DNA of 64,000 bases from Actinocorallia herbida (GCF_003751225.1 NZ_RJKE01000001.1:9176001-9240000), one strand, 5' to 3'; positions 16,352-25,142 are shown, numbered from the stretch's first letter. Notes: generated by a model from the letters alone, not told the origin. Made by a program: numbers and translations.

Positions 16352-17604
16352 GCGGCCCGACGCGAGCGCGCATGACGATCCGGGTGCGGCTGACCGCGAT
16401 GTTCGGCGGGCTCTTCCTGCTCGCTGGGATCGTCCTGCTCGGCGTCACGTACTTCCTGGTCTCGACGAACCTGCCGGAAGAACGCCAGGTCATCACCAAG
16501 AGCGGATTCCTTCCCGACGGGGCCGGAGGCGTGATGCCGACCTTGGGGGAGATGACCCAGGTACGGGAGGTTCAGCAGGGCGTCCTCGGCGCGGTGCTGA
16601 CCCAGGGCGCGCTCGCCCTCGTCGTCGTCGGGGCCGCGGCCATCGCGTTCGGATGGCTGCTCGCCGGACGGCTCCTGCAACCCCTCCAGCGGGTCACCGA
16701 GACCGCGCGGCGCATCGCCCACGCGCCCGCCGCAGACCGCGGCCTGCACGAGCGGATAGGGCTCACCGGCCCGCGCGACGAGGTCGCCGAACTCGCCGAC
16801 ACCTTCGACCTCATGCTGGAAAGGCTCGACGCCTCCTTCGACGGGCAGCGCCGCTTCATCGCCGACGCCTCCCACGAACTCCGTACGCCGCTCACCCTCA
16901 ACCGGGCGCTCTTGGAGGTCGCCGTGCACCGGCGCAACGCCTCCGCGGAGGTGCGGCAGCTCGGCGAGACCCTGCTGGAGGTCAACGCCCGGCACGAACG
17001 GCTCATCGAGGGGCTGCTCATGCTCGCCAGATCGGACGCGGAGATCGCCGACCGGGCCTACCTCGACGTCGCCGACATCGCCGAACACGTCGCGGTGGCC
17101 GTCCCGCGTGAAGGGGTCGGCCTTACCGTCCGGCTGGACGAGGCGCCTGCGATCGGTGACACCGTCCTTCTGGAACGGCTCGTGCAGAACCTCGTGGAGA
17201 ACGCGGTCCGTCATAACCTGCCCGAAGGCGGACGGGTAGAGGTCGTCGCGGGGACCTCGGCGCAGGGGTCGGCTTTCCTTACGGTCGCCAATACCGGGCC
17301 CGTCGTGCCCGCGTACGAGATCCCGTCGCTGTTCACACCCTTCCACCGGCGCAACAAGAGCCGGCTGCACGCGCCCGGCGCCGGACTGGGGCTCTCGATC
17401 GTGCGGTCCATCGTCCAGGCGCACGGCGCCCGGCTGCGGACCGTGCCCGGAGAGGCGGGCGGACTCGTCCACATCGTGGAGTTCCCGCCAGTGCCGGACG
17501 CCCTTCGCGGGCTAGGCGCCGAGGGAGGCGTGGTCGTGGACTCGGGAGCACCAGCGCGCGAGGAGAGGCCGGTCGTGGCCCACGGCGAGGAGCGCGGCGC
17601 CTGA
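16348..17604 (+). CDS. Sensor histidine kinase
   Basis: The 418-residue kinase has TM1 (about 18-38), a very short extracytoplasmic loop (about 39-80), TM2 (about 85-108), a HAMP linker, the dimerisation helix with phospho-His H176 (FIADASHELRTPLT), and a HATPase with N box LVQNLVENAVRHN and G2 box GAGLGLSIV. The sensing loop of about 40 residues suggests detection within or near the membrane, as in antibiotic-sensing intramembrane kinases. The start is the ATG overlapping the response-regulator stop. The last ~30 residues overlap the convergent ABC gene by 93 bases. Confidence 0.93.
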   Translation: MSGPTRARMTIRVRLTAMFGGLFLLAGIVLLGVTYFLVSTNLPEERQVITKSGFLPDGAGGVMPTLGEMTQVREVQQGVLGAVLTQGALALVVVGAAAIAFGWLLAGRLLQPLQRVTETARRIAHAPAADRGLHERIGLTGPRDEVAELADTFDLMLERLDASFDGQRRFIADASHELRTPLTLNRALLEVAVHRRNASAEVRQLGETLLEVNARHERLIEGLLMLARSDAEIADRAYLDVADIAEHVAVAVPREGVGLTVRLDEAPAIGDTVLLERLVQNLVENAVRHNLPEGGRVEVVAGTSAQGSAFLTVANTGPVVPAYEIPSLFTPFHRRNKSRLHAPGAGLGLSIVRSIVQAHGARLRTVPGEAGGLVHIVEFPPVPDALRGLGAEGGVVVDSGAPAREERPVVAHGEERGA

Positions 17605-18369
17605 CTCCGCCCGGTAGCCCTCCACGACGGCGACGAGCGCGGCGGTCGTGGAAGCGTCGAGCATCGCCGTCATCTCGTCGCAGATCAGCAGGGAGGGCCC
17701 GAGCACAAGCGCGCGCGCTACGCAGGCCCGCTGAAGCTGCCCGTCACTGACCTCGTGGGGCCGCCGCGCCAACAGGTCGGGTGTGAGCCCCACCCGCTCG
17801 GCGAGCGGCAGGACCCGCTCCGCGACGGCCCCGCGATCCCCGCGCCGCACGGCCTTCGTGGCTCGGAGCGGCTCCGCGATGAGATCGGCGAGGCTCAACC
17901 GGGGGTCGGCCGCCGCACGGGGCTGCTGGAACACCACCCCCACCGAGGTCCGTTGCGCGCGCGACGCCCGATACCGCCAGCCGGTCGCCGGAGTTCCGGA
18001 GAGGACCACCTCGCCGGAGGCGGGCCGGTGAAGAAGCGCCACGACCCTGGCGAGCGTCGACTTCCCGCACCCGCTGGGCCCGAGCAACGCGACGGACTCC
18101 CCGGCCCCGATCGTCAGCGACACGTCCCGGACGACCGGCGCCCGCCCCGGATACCCGGCGGTGACCCCCCGAAGCTCCAGCGCGGGGACCGCACCGACCC
18201 GCGCCGCCTGAGGACGTGGCGCCGACTGGGAGTGCGGCGCGCGGGCGGCCCGTGCCTGGGCGTGCGGCGACCGCTCGTGCGGCGCATCGGCGGCGGGTGC
18301 CGGTGTCCGGGCGGGTGGCGTCCGGGTGGGCGGTGTTGCGGCGGGTTCGGGGGTGTCAGCGGACGGCAT
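17512..18369 (-). CDS. Peptide/nickel ABC transporter ATP-binding protein (DppF-like)
   Basis: The 285-residue ATPase starts with a disordered Ala/Pro/Arg-rich head of about 60 residues, then a normal ATPase: Walker A GPSGCGKST (97-105), Q-loop VFQQPRAA, signature VSDGQLQRAC and Walker B LLICDEM. The signature is VSDGQ instead of LSGGQ, a common Opp/Dpp-F variant. The Glu after Walker B is kept. It is the last gene of a five-gene leftward importer operon and overlaps the DppD-like gene by 14 bases. Confidence 0.9.
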   Translation of the reverse strand: MPSADTPEPAATPPTRTPPARTPAPAADAPHERSPHAQARAARAPHSQSAPRPQAARVGAVPALELRGVTAGYPGRAPVVRDVSLTIGAGESVALLGPSGCGKSTLARVVALLHRPASGEVVLSGTPATGWRYRASRAQRTSVGVVFQQPRAAADPRLSLADLIAEPLRATKAVRRGDRGAVAERVLPLAERVGLTPDLLARRPHEVSDGQLQRACVARALVLGPSLLICDEMTAMLDASTTAALVAVVEGYRAESGAALLAVGHDRPLLARWCSRVHDHASLGA

Positions 18370-19399
18370 CGGTGGACTCCCCGTCGGCGTATGCGGACGA
18401 ACCGGAGGTTTCGTCGGGGTGTGACGGAATGTCAGTGGGGGGTGCCAGAGTGTGGTGGTCGGCCGGGTGATGACAGGCCGGGTGGCGGGTTCGGGTGTCG
18501 AGGAGGGGGAGTTCGATGGTGCACACGGAGGTCGCGGCGGGGCAGCGGGCGGCGAAGGCGCAGCCCGGGGGCAGCTCGTCCAGTGCGGGCGGCATGCCGG
18601 GAACGGGGGTGAAGGCCCGGGTCGGCAGCGCGTCCAGGAGACCCCGCGCGTACGGGTGCCGGGGGCCGGGGGAGCCGAAGAACGCGGCGGCGTCGGCGAT
18701 CTCCACGATCCGTCCGGCGTACATCACGGCCACCCTGTCGGCCACCTGCTCGGCCGCCGTCAGATCGTGCGTGATCAGGAGCAGCGAACGCCCCGCGTCG
18801 ACGAGCCGGCGCAGCTCGGCGGCGGTCCGGTCGACCAGATCGCGGTCCAGCCCCGTCGTCGGCTCGTCGGCGAGCAGCAGCGGGGCGTCCGCGACCAGGG
18901 CCAGCGCCGTCGCCGCGCGTTGCGCGAGCCCGCCGGACAGCTCATGCGGATACCGGTCGAGATGGTCGGCGGGGAAGAACGCGCGCTCCGCCGCCTCCAC
19001 CACTCCGGCCCGCCTGTCGGCATCGGGCGTGAGCTCCCGGACCGTCTCGGCGAGCTGCGAGCGGATCGTGCGCACCGGCGTCAGATGCCCCGCCGGGCTC
19101 TGCGGGATCAGCCCTACCCGCCGCCCGCGCACCCTTCCGGCGAGGGTCGCCTCGTCGGCGGCGAGGAGATCCAGCCCGTCCTCCACCAGCACCGCGCTCC
19201 CCGCGACCTCCGCGTTGCCCGGCAGCAGCCCCAGCAGCGCCGAGGCCAGCACGGATTTACCGCACCCGCTCTCGCCCACCAGCGCGAGGCACTCCCCGGG
19301 CGCCAGGTCGAACCCCACCCCGGAGACCGCGGCGACCTCCCGCCACGCCCTCTCCCGCCGAACCGCGAACCGCACCGACAGGTCGCGAACCTTCAGCAT
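18356..19399 (-). CDS. Peptide/nickel ABC transporter ATP-binding protein (DppD-like)
   Basis: The 347-residue ATPase has Walker A GESGCGKS (42-49), signature LSGGLAQR, Walker [13 protein letters not shown], and the C-terminal oligopeptide-transporter extension with Cys-containing GCAFAARCPAATSVC, a motif of OppD/DppD proteins that can bind an Fe-S cluster. The ATG at 19399 overlaps the permease stop (TGATG); the longer upstream frame is a shadow of the permease gene. Confidence 0.92.
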   Translation of the reverse strand: MLKVRDLSVRFAVRRERAWREVAAVSGVGFDLAPGECLALVGESGCGKSVLASALLGLLPGNAEVAGSAVLVEDGLDLLAADEATLAGRVRGRRVGLIPQSPAGHLTPVRTIRSQLAETVRELTPDADRRAGVVEAAERAFFPADHLDRYPHELSGGLAQRAATALALVADAPLLLADEPTTGLDRDLVDRTAAELRRLVDAGRSLLLITHDLTAAEQVADRVAVMYAGRIVEIADAAAFFGSPGPRHPYARGLLDALPTRAFTPVPGMPPALDELPPGCAFAARCPAATSVCTIELPLLDTRTRHPACHHPADHHTLAPPTDIPSHPDETSGSSAYADGESTDAVR

Positions 19400-20364
19400 C
19401 ACAGCATCAGCTCCGATCGGCGGCGCGGGTTCAGGCGTTCCCGCCACGCGCCCGCGAGCCCGGCGATCGCGAGGGTGGGCACGATGATGAACAGGCCCGG
19501 AAAGAGCGTCGGCCACCAGTGGCCCGCCAGGAGCGTGCCGCGGGCGTCGGAGATCATGTTGCCGAGGCTGGCCTGGTGGGAGGGCAGGCCGAGGCCGAGG
19601 AACGACAGCGCCGTCTCATGCCAGATCGCGTGCGGCACCAGTAGCACCGCGGCCAGGCCCGCCTGCGGCAGCACCGCGGGCACGAGGTGCCGCGTCGCCA
19701 CCCGCAGCCGCGACGCCCCACCGGAGATCGCCGCGTCCACGAACGGACGCGCCCGCAGCGACAGCACCTCCGCGCGGACGATCCTGGTCGTCGACAGCCA
19801 GTGCGTCAGCCCGATCGACATGACCACCGGCCAGACGCCGGGCCGGAACATCGCCACGATGAAGATGCCCAGCATCAGGTGCGGCACCGCCGAGAACGTG
19901 TCGACCACGCGCATCACCAGCCGGTCGACCCGGCCGCCGAACAGCGCAGCCGCCGAACCGATCACCGTGCCGATCACCGCGGAGCCGAGCGCCGCGACAA
20001 GTCCGACGAGGAGTGACACTCGCAACCCGTACACGCAGCGCAGCAGCACATCCCGCCCGTTGCCGTCGGTCCCGAACGGATGCGTCCAGGAAGGCCCCTC
20101 CAGCGTGCTCCGCAGATCCACCGCCTGCTGGTCGAGCGGGAAGCCCACGGGCACCAGCACGACGCCGAGCGCGATGAGCGCGACGAGCACGGCCGAGACC
20201 CGCAGTCGCAGGACATGCCGCGCCCCGCCGCCCCGCCGCACCGGCCGGCCTGCCCTGCCCGCCTTCCCGGCGCTGATCGCCGCCTTCGCCGCGGCCCGTG
20301 CGTTCTCGGGCGCCCGTGCGTTCTTGGGCGCCGGATCGAGGGCCGGGGAAGGGCGCGGACTCAC
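19399..20364 (-). CDS. Peptide/nickel ABC transporter permease (DppC-like)
   Basis: The 321-residue permease has a disordered N-terminal head of about 45 residues (Ala/Lys/Arg-rich), then the DppC fold with six TM helices. The HPFGTDGNGRDVLLR motif near the start of the extracytoplasmic part and the cytoplasmic EAA loop (AISGGASRLRVATRHLVPAVLPQ region) are clear. It pairs with the DppB-like permease. The GTG at 20364 overlaps the DppB stop (GTGA). Confidence 0.9.
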   Translation of the reverse strand: MSPRPSPALDPAPKNARAPENARAAAKAAISAGKAGRAGRPVRRGGGARHVLRLRVSAVLVALIALGVVLVPVGFPLDQQAVDLRSTLEGPSWTHPFGTDGNGRDVLLRCVYGLRVSLLVGLVAALGSAVIGTVIGSAAALFGGRVDRLVMRVVDTFSAVPHLMLGIFIVAMFRPGVWPVVMSIGLTHWLSTTRIVRAEVLSLRARPFVDAAISGGASRLRVATRHLVPAVLPQAGLAAVLLVPHAIWHETALSFLGLGLPSHQASLGNMISDARGTLLAGHWWPTLFPGLFIIVPTLAIAGLAGAWRERLNPRRRSELML

Positions 20365-21854
20365 AGGTCCTCCAGGGAGACACGGGGGTCGGCGAGGCCG
20401 TAGAGGACGTCGGAGAGAAGGTTTCCGGCGAGGACGGCGGCGGCGGCGAGCGTGGTGACCGCCGCGAGCAGGGGGAAGTCGGCGGCCATGGCGGCCTCGG
20501 AAGTGGCCGAGGCGAGGCCGGGCCAGCTGAAGACCGTCTCGATGAGCAGGACGCCGGTGATCACCTCGGGGGTCCGGGTGCCGATGAGGGTGAGCACGGG
20601 GAGGAGGCCGGAGCGGAGCGCGTGGCCGAACAGCACGGTCCGTTCTCGCAGGCCGCGGGCGCGGGCGCCGCGCACGGGGTCCTCGGCGAGCGCGTCGGAC
20701 ACCCCTTGCCGGACATAAAGGAGAAACCATGGCATTTGGGAGATCGCGAGGACCGCCGCGGGCAGCACGAGATGGCGGGCCACCCCTCCCGGCGTGGTCT
20801 CGTCCGTGCCCGGATCGGTGAGGCCGCCCGCGGGAAGCCAGCCGAGGTGCAGCGCGAAGAACCAGATCGCGAGCAGGCCGACCCAGAACGACGGCGCGGC
20901 CTCCAACGTGTAGGCGAGCGACGTCACCGCGCGGTCGAGCAGCCCGCCCGGCCGCCGCGCCGCCGCGACCCCGAGCACCACCGCGACGGCCACGGCGAGC
21001 GCGAGCCCGGCCCCGCACAGCAGCACGGTCCACCCGAGCCGGGCCCCGATCACCTCCGCGACCGACTGCCGATACGTACTCGACTGCCCCAGATCCCCAC
21101 CGACCGCGCCGCTCGACCAGTTCCACCACTGCCGCCAGAACGGCACGTCCACCCCGAGGTTCCGCGCCACCTGATCGAGCGTCTCCTGCGAAGCCCGCAC
21201 CCCCGCCGACCCCAGATACCGCTGCACCGGATCGAACGGCGAAACCGCCGCCAACCCGAACACCCCGAACGTCACCGCCAGCAGCACCGGCACCCCGGCC
21301 ACCGCCCGCCGCCCCACCAGCCGAACCACCCCCCGTCCCCGACGCGGCCCCACACCCGAAGAACCACCGCCCGAACGAACACCACCCACGGCCACGCCGC
21401 TATCGGCCGGACCGCCGTCGGTCGTGCTGCCGTTGGTGGCGCCGTTCGTGGTGGCGCTGCCTTTGGTCGTACCGCTGTTGGTGGCGCTGCCGTCGGTCGT
21501 GCTGTTGTTGGTCGTACCGCTGTTGGTGGTGGCGCTGCCATTGGTCGCGCCGCTCGTGGTGGCGCTGCCGTCGGCTGTACCGCTGTCGGTCGTGCCGGCC
21601 CCGGTCACGCTGGGCCCGGCCACCGTGATCTTGGGGGTGCCGGTCTTGATCAGGTCGATCCCGGCCGTATCGGTTTCGGGTCCGTTGGTTTCGGGTCCGT
21701 TGGTCTCGGCCGCGTTGGTCTCGGCCGTGCGGGGTGCGGTCGCCCCGGTCTCAGGGGTCGTGGTTCCGGGGGCGGGGCGTTCGGGTGTCATGGGAGCGGG
21801 GGCGTCGGGTGCCGTGGTCGAGGCCGCGGTGGGGTCGGGGTCGGGGGAGGTCAC
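20361..21854 (-). CDS. Peptide/nickel ABC transporter permease (DppB-like) with long low-complexity N-terminus
   Basis: The permease domain starts around residue 175 (RLVGRRAVAGVPVLLAVTFG) and has the usual DppB features: SPFDPVQRYLG, the QSSTYRQSVAEVIG segment, and the EAA loop ARARGLRERTVLFGHALRSGLLPV. Ahead of it lies a head of about 170 residues rich in Thr, Asn, Gly, Ala and Ser, with degenerate repeats of the TNGSATTNSGTT type. Counting from the GTG at 21854, which overlaps the substrate-binding-protein stop (GTGA), the protein is 497 residues; DppB is normally 300-340. The frame stays open with no stops across the repeat, so the head is probably translated, but an internal start nearer the first TM helix cannot be ruled out. 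Confidence 0.85.
   Translation of the reverse strand: MTSPDPDPTAASTTAPDAPAPMTPERPAPGTTTPETGATAPRTAETNAAETNGPETNGPETDTAGIDLIKTGTPKITVAGPSVTGAGTTDSGTADGSATTSGATNGSATTNSGTTNNSTTDGSATNSGTTKGSATTNGATNGSTTDGGPADSGVAVGGVRSGGGSSGVGPRRGRGVVRLVGRRAVAGVPVLLAVTFGVFGLAAVSPFDPVQRYLGSAGVRASQETLDQVARNLGVDVPFWRQWWNWSSGAVGGDLGQSSTYRQSVAEVIGARLGWTVLLCGAGLALAVAVAVVLGVAAARRPGGLLDRAVTSLAYTLEAAPSFWVGLLAIWFFALHLGWLPAGGLTDPGTDETTPGGVARHLVLPAAVLAISQMPWFLLYVRQGVSDALAEDPVRGARARGLRERTVLFGHALRSGLLPVLTLIGTRTPEVITGVLLIETVFSWPGLASATSEAAMAADFPLLAAVTTLAAAAVLAGNLLSDVLYGLADPRVSLEDL
21414..21605. repeat. Degenerate GC-rich coding repeat in the dppB-like 5' end
   Basis: This stretch of about 190 bases contains many imperfect copies of units such as GTTGGTGGCGCTGCC and GTCGTACCGCTGTTG in plus-strand orientation, encoding the Thr/Asn/Ser/Gly-rich head of the permease. 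Codon use differs from neighbours because third positions include many T/A bases. It looks like an expanding minisatellite. Confidence 0.65.
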
Positions 21855-23434
21855 TTGGGGAGGCGCCAGTCCTGGAGGTTCCACCAGGGGCCGCCGGCCA
21901 GGCCGTGGTCGTGGGGCTCCACCTGGGTGGTGAGGTCGGCGTAGGTGTCGGACATGACGTACACGTGGTCGATGAAGGTGAGGAAGGTGTAGCCGGGGTC
22001 GTCGGCGAAGCGCTCCTGGACGGTGTCGTAGGCGACGTGCCGTTCGGTGCCGTCGCCGCTCTCGCGGCCGATCTCCAGGGCCTGGTCGACGGTGGCGTCG
22101 GAGTAGTGCGGCATGTTGTTCCAGCCGTCGCCGCCGAGCTCGGAGTGCAGCGCCGGGTAGAGATCGAAGTCCGGGTCGAACCCGGCCCCGCCGCCCGCCA
22201 GCATCGCGTCCTTGCCGAGCAGCGGCTGGACGACCTCGCGGGTGCCCGCCTGGACCTTCGCCTCGATGCCGATCTTCTTCGCGTCCGACGCGTAGGCGAG
22301 GGCGTGGTCCTGGCGGAGCTTGTCGCCGGAGAAGTACCAGAGCGTGAACGACGCGCGCCGCCCGTCCTTCACACGGACCCCGTCGGCGCCGGGCTTCCAG
22401 CCCGCCTCGTCTAGGATCTGCGCCGCCTTCGCCGCGTCGTGGACGGGCTTGGCGCTCGCCAGGAACCACGGGCTGTCGTCGGGCAGGGCGCTGTAGGCGG
22501 GGCGTCCGGCGCCCTTCAGGATCGACTCGACCATCAGGTCTCGGTCGACGGCGAGGTTGAGCGCCTGCCGGATCGCCTTGTCGCCCGTCACGGGGTCGCC
22601 GGTCGGGAGGCTGACCGAGCGGTAGTCGACGGACTCGGCGTTGAGCACCGTCAGGCCGTCGAGCTTCCGGAACGGCTCGGCGACCGACGGCGGGAGGGCG
22701 GCGCCGTCGAGCTCGCCGGCGCGGAGCCGGGTGGCGCGGACGTCGTCGTCGGGGATGAACGCGATCGTGACGTCCGTGATCTCCGGCTTGCCGCCCCAGT
22801 AGCCGGGGTTCGCCTTGAGCGTCAGCTTCTCGCCCTTGCGCCAGGAGGAGAGCGTGTACGGGCCGGTTCCGATGGGCTCGGTGTTGTACGGACCGGTGTT
22901 CGGGTCCTGTCCGCCCGCGGCCTTCGCCGACGCGATCGGCAGGACCGCCCGCTCGACGAATGGCGCATACGGGTACTTCAAGGTGAAGACCACCTTGTGG
23001 GAGCCGCTCGCCTGGACGTCCTCGATCGCGTCGAGCTCGCCGGCATAGGCGTTGTTGGTCTTCGCGTCGGTGATCGTGTCGTAGGTGAAGACCACGTCCG
23101 CGGCGGTGAACGGGGCGCCGTCGCTGAAGGAGACGCCCTCACGCAGCTTGAAGGTGTAGGTCAGGCCGTCGTCGGACACCTCGGGCAGGTCCGTCGCCAG
23201 GGCGGGTTCCAGCTTCATCTGCTGGTTCCGCTGGAGCAGGCCATCGAAGATCTTGGAGTTGCCGTCCTTGCCGTAGCCGAGCAGTGGGCTCAGGGTCTCC
23301 GGCTCGTAGGAGACCCCGATGGTGACCGACGACTTCGCGTCCTTCGCGGACCCCTCAGGGGTCGAGCAGGCGACCAGCCCCAGGAACAGCACTGACGCCG
23401 CGGCCGTGATCGTCCCCGTCTTCCGCAAACCCAC
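21851..23434 (-). CDS. Peptide-binding lipoprotein of the ABC importer (SBP family 5)
   Basis: The 527-residue protein has a lipoprotein signal (SVLFLGLVACS, Cys about residue 20) and the family-5 solute-binding fold, with recognisable GVSYEPETLSPLLGYG, LREGVSFSDGAPFTAADVVFTY and NLAVDRDLMV motifs. It captures peptides, nickel-chelates or similar ligands for the permeases downstream. The GTG at 23434 puts the lipobox at the expected distance; the longer frame would bury it. It is the first gene of the operon. Confidence 0.9.
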   Translation of the reverse strand: MGLRKTGTITAAASVLFLGLVACSTPEGSAKDAKSSVTIGVSYEPETLSPLLGYGKDGNSKIFDGLLQRNQQMKLEPALATDLPEVSDDGLTYTFKLREGVSFSDGAPFTAADVVFTYDTITDAKTNNAYAGELDAIEDVQASGSHKVVFTLKYPYAPFVERAVLPIASAKAAGGQDPNTGPYNTEPIGTGPYTLSSWRKGEKLTLKANPGYWGGKPEITDVTIAFIPDDDVRATRLRAGELDGAALPPSVAEPFRKLDGLTVLNAESVDYRSVSLPTGDPVTGDKAIRQALNLAVDRDLMVESILKGAGRPAYSALPDDSPWFLASAKPVHDAAKAAQILDEAGWKPGADGVRVKDGRRASFTLWYFSGDKLRQDHALAYASDAKKIGIEAKVQAGTREVVQPLLGKDAMLAGGGAGFDPDFDLYPALHSELGGDGWNNMPHYSDATVDQALEIGRESGDGTERHVAYDTVQERFADDPGYTFLTFIDHVYVMSDTYADLTTQVEPHDHGLAGGPWWNLQDWRLPK

Positions 23435-23543
23435 CGGCGGGCCCCTGCCTCTCTCAGTTATTGCGAACAGCTCGCAATAGCAACCGGGGCATAACAGCAC
23501 ATATGCCGTATCTCTGTCCACTCGGGCATCGGTGGGCCGCCCC

Positions 23544-23573
23544 GGCACCATGTTTCACGTGAAACATGGTGCC
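23544..23573. other. parS: parS-like ParB-binding site inside a 30-bp perfect palindrome
   Basis: The 16 bases TGTTTCACGTGAAACA at 23551-23566 equal the conserved bacterial parS consensus and contain the streptomycete core GTTTCACGTGAAAC. They are flanked by GGCACCA (23544-23550) and TGGTGCC (23567-23573), extending the palindrome to 30 bp. It is intergenic, between the peptidase stop (23580) and the binding-protein start (23434). ParB binding here would mark the origin-proximal domain. As a long palindrome downstream of the peptidase it could also act as a terminator. Confidence 0.8.
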
Positions 23574-23579
23574 TTGAGG

Positions 23580-25142
23580 TTAGGAGACGGGGGTCAGGGC
23601 CAGGCGGGCCGCGCGGAGGGTGGCGAGGAGTTTTCGGAGCCGGGAGGGCGCGGGGACCGGGTCGAAAGAGGGGAGGGCGTCCAAGCGGCGCTGGAGTCGG
23701 ATGAAGCTCTCGACCTGGCGCTGGAGGGAGGGGAGGTCGGTGAGGACCGCGTCGTGCGAGGTCTCGGCCAGGAGGTACTGCGGAGCGGTGACGAGGCAGA
23801 CCGCGGGGATGCGGTGCTCGTAGAGGGGCTCGCCCTCGCCGAAGTGCACGAGCGGGCCGGGCGCGCACACCTCCGTGGGCGCGGGCGCCGGCCCCGTCCA
23901 CTCCTCGAGGACGAGATCGCGGAGCTGCCGGGTCGTCGCGTAGAGGAGTTCGGGTTCGAGGGCGCCGGTCGGGCCATGGTCGCCCGTCGCCGGGTCGTCG
24001 GCGAACTCCCGGGCGCCCAGGTGCTCCACCACGAGACCCGCGACCGCCCGGGACCGCCCCGGCCCGCCCGCCCACAACTCCGGATGCGCCGCCAGCCACG
24101 CCGTCGTCGCCTGCCCGTGCGCGGTCACCGCGGGGATGCGCAGATGCCCCGACGTGAGCACGAACACCATCCTCCGTCGATGCGGCCGCGCGACCGCGTC
24201 CCGCGCCATCTCCACCAGCCCGATATGCCCGTTCTCTTCCACCGCGTTGACCCCGTCGCTGTGCGACACGACAAGAATCGACTCCCGACCCGGGCCCCCT
24301 GCGCCCTCCGCAAGCACGGCGTCCGCCGAACGCGGGTCTTCGGGATCGGATGTCGACTCCCCACCCGGGGTCGTCGGGCTCTCGGCAAGCGCGGCGTCTG
24401 CCGAACGGCTTGCGGGTGCCGGGTCTTCGGGATCGGATGAGGCTTCGGAGATCGCCCAGATCGTCTCGGTTCGAGTGGACTCGGTAAGGATGGCGTCCAG
24501 GGTCAGGTGGGCTTCCGTGCCCGCTTTCGCGGCCGCGAGGACGCGTTCGCCTTCCTCGCCCGCGACCCACAGGGCGGGGAGGTCGCGGTAGGGGAAGGTG
24601 AACGGGAGGTACTGGCCTTCGGCGTTGCCCGGGGACAGACCGCGCCAGACCGCGACGACGGCACGCACGCCCGCTTTGCGCGCGGCGGCCAGCGAGGGTC
24701 CGAACAGGGTCGCGGTCACCACGGGGTTGGCGATGGGGGGACGCGCCGGGGCGCCGCCCTCCCAGTCGCCGACGAGCAGATCGAAGGGCACCTCGCGGTG
24801 CGGCACCTCGACGACCGCGATCCCGCCGCGCGCCCGGCGCCAGTGCTTGACCAGGCCGTCGAGCAGGTGCAGCCGCCCGGAGACCCCCTCGGGACCCGTC
24901 GTTCCGGAATAGGGGTAGGGCGAGGAGACCTCGACGTCCTGGCCGTCCACCAGCAGGCGGGCGGCGCCCGGCGGGACCTCCCAGCGGGTGAACGTGTGCC
25001 GGTCCCGGTGCACCTCGAGACCGAGCGCCGCCCACCGGGCCGCGACGTCCTCCACGAGGGCCCGGTGGGCCGCCGAGCCCGTCGGCCGGGTACCGAGCCC
25101 CACGAGGAGGTCGACCTGCTCTTCCAGCGAACGGATGTCCAT
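23580..25142 (-). CDS. M28-like aminopeptidase-family protein with internal repeat insertion
   Basis: The 520-residue cytoplasmic protein (no signal peptide) resembles M28 zinc peptidases: LGTRPTGSAAHRAL near the start, a PA-like inserted region (IANPVVTATLFG; GVRAVVAVW), and the metal-site region HSDGVNAVEENGHIGLVEMAR (H294-S-D296). The usual GAxDNxSG motif is replaced by NAVEENGHIG, so metal binding and activity need testing. Residues about 236-288 are a low-complexity insert in which SDPEDP and RSADAxLAE recur. It may act on peptides brought in by the neighbouring importer; that is inference from position. Confidence 0.7.
   Translation of the reverse strand: MDIRSLEEQVDLLVGLGTRPTGSAAHRALVEDVAARWAALGLEVHRDRHTFTRWEVPPGAARLLVDGQDVEVSSPYPYSGTTGPEGVSGRLHLLDGLVKHWRRARGGIAVVEVPHREVPFDLLVGDWEGGAPARPPIANPVVTATLFGPSLAAARKAGVRAVVAVWRGLSPGNAEGQYLPFTFPYRDLPALWVAGEEGERVLAAAKAGTEAHLTLDAILTESTRTETIWAISEASSDPEDPAPASRSADAALAESPTTPGGESTSDPEDPRSADAVLAEGAGGPGRESILVVSHSDGVNAVEENGHIGLVEMARDAVARPHRRRMVFVLTSGHLRIPAVTAHGQATTAWLAAHPELWAGGPGRSRAVAGLVVEHLGAREFADDPATGDHGPTGALEPELLYATTRQLRDLVLEEWTGPAPAPTEVCAPGPLVHFGEGEPLYEHRIPAVCLVTAPQYLLAETSHDAVLTDLPSLQRQVESFIRLQRRLDALPSFDPVPAPSRLRKLLATLRAARLALTPVS
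24279..24437. repeat. Imperfect duplication inside the M28-like gene
   Basis: Two copies of a segment encoding SDPEDP...RSADAxLAE, each about 80-90 bases, lie head to tail between the peptidase's two conserved halves. GGGTCTTCGGGATCGGATG occurs in both copies. It interrupts what is normally a short loop before the metal-binding strand. Confidence 0.6.

Noticed and set aside
21414-21605. CRISPR array or mobile-element repeat
   Set aside because: The repeats are short, degenerate and in frame with the permease; there are no regular spacers and no cas genes.
23544-23573. Simple transcription terminator
   Set aside because: Its position fits a terminator too, but an exact 16-base parS consensus would not be expected from a terminator alone, so parS is preferred.
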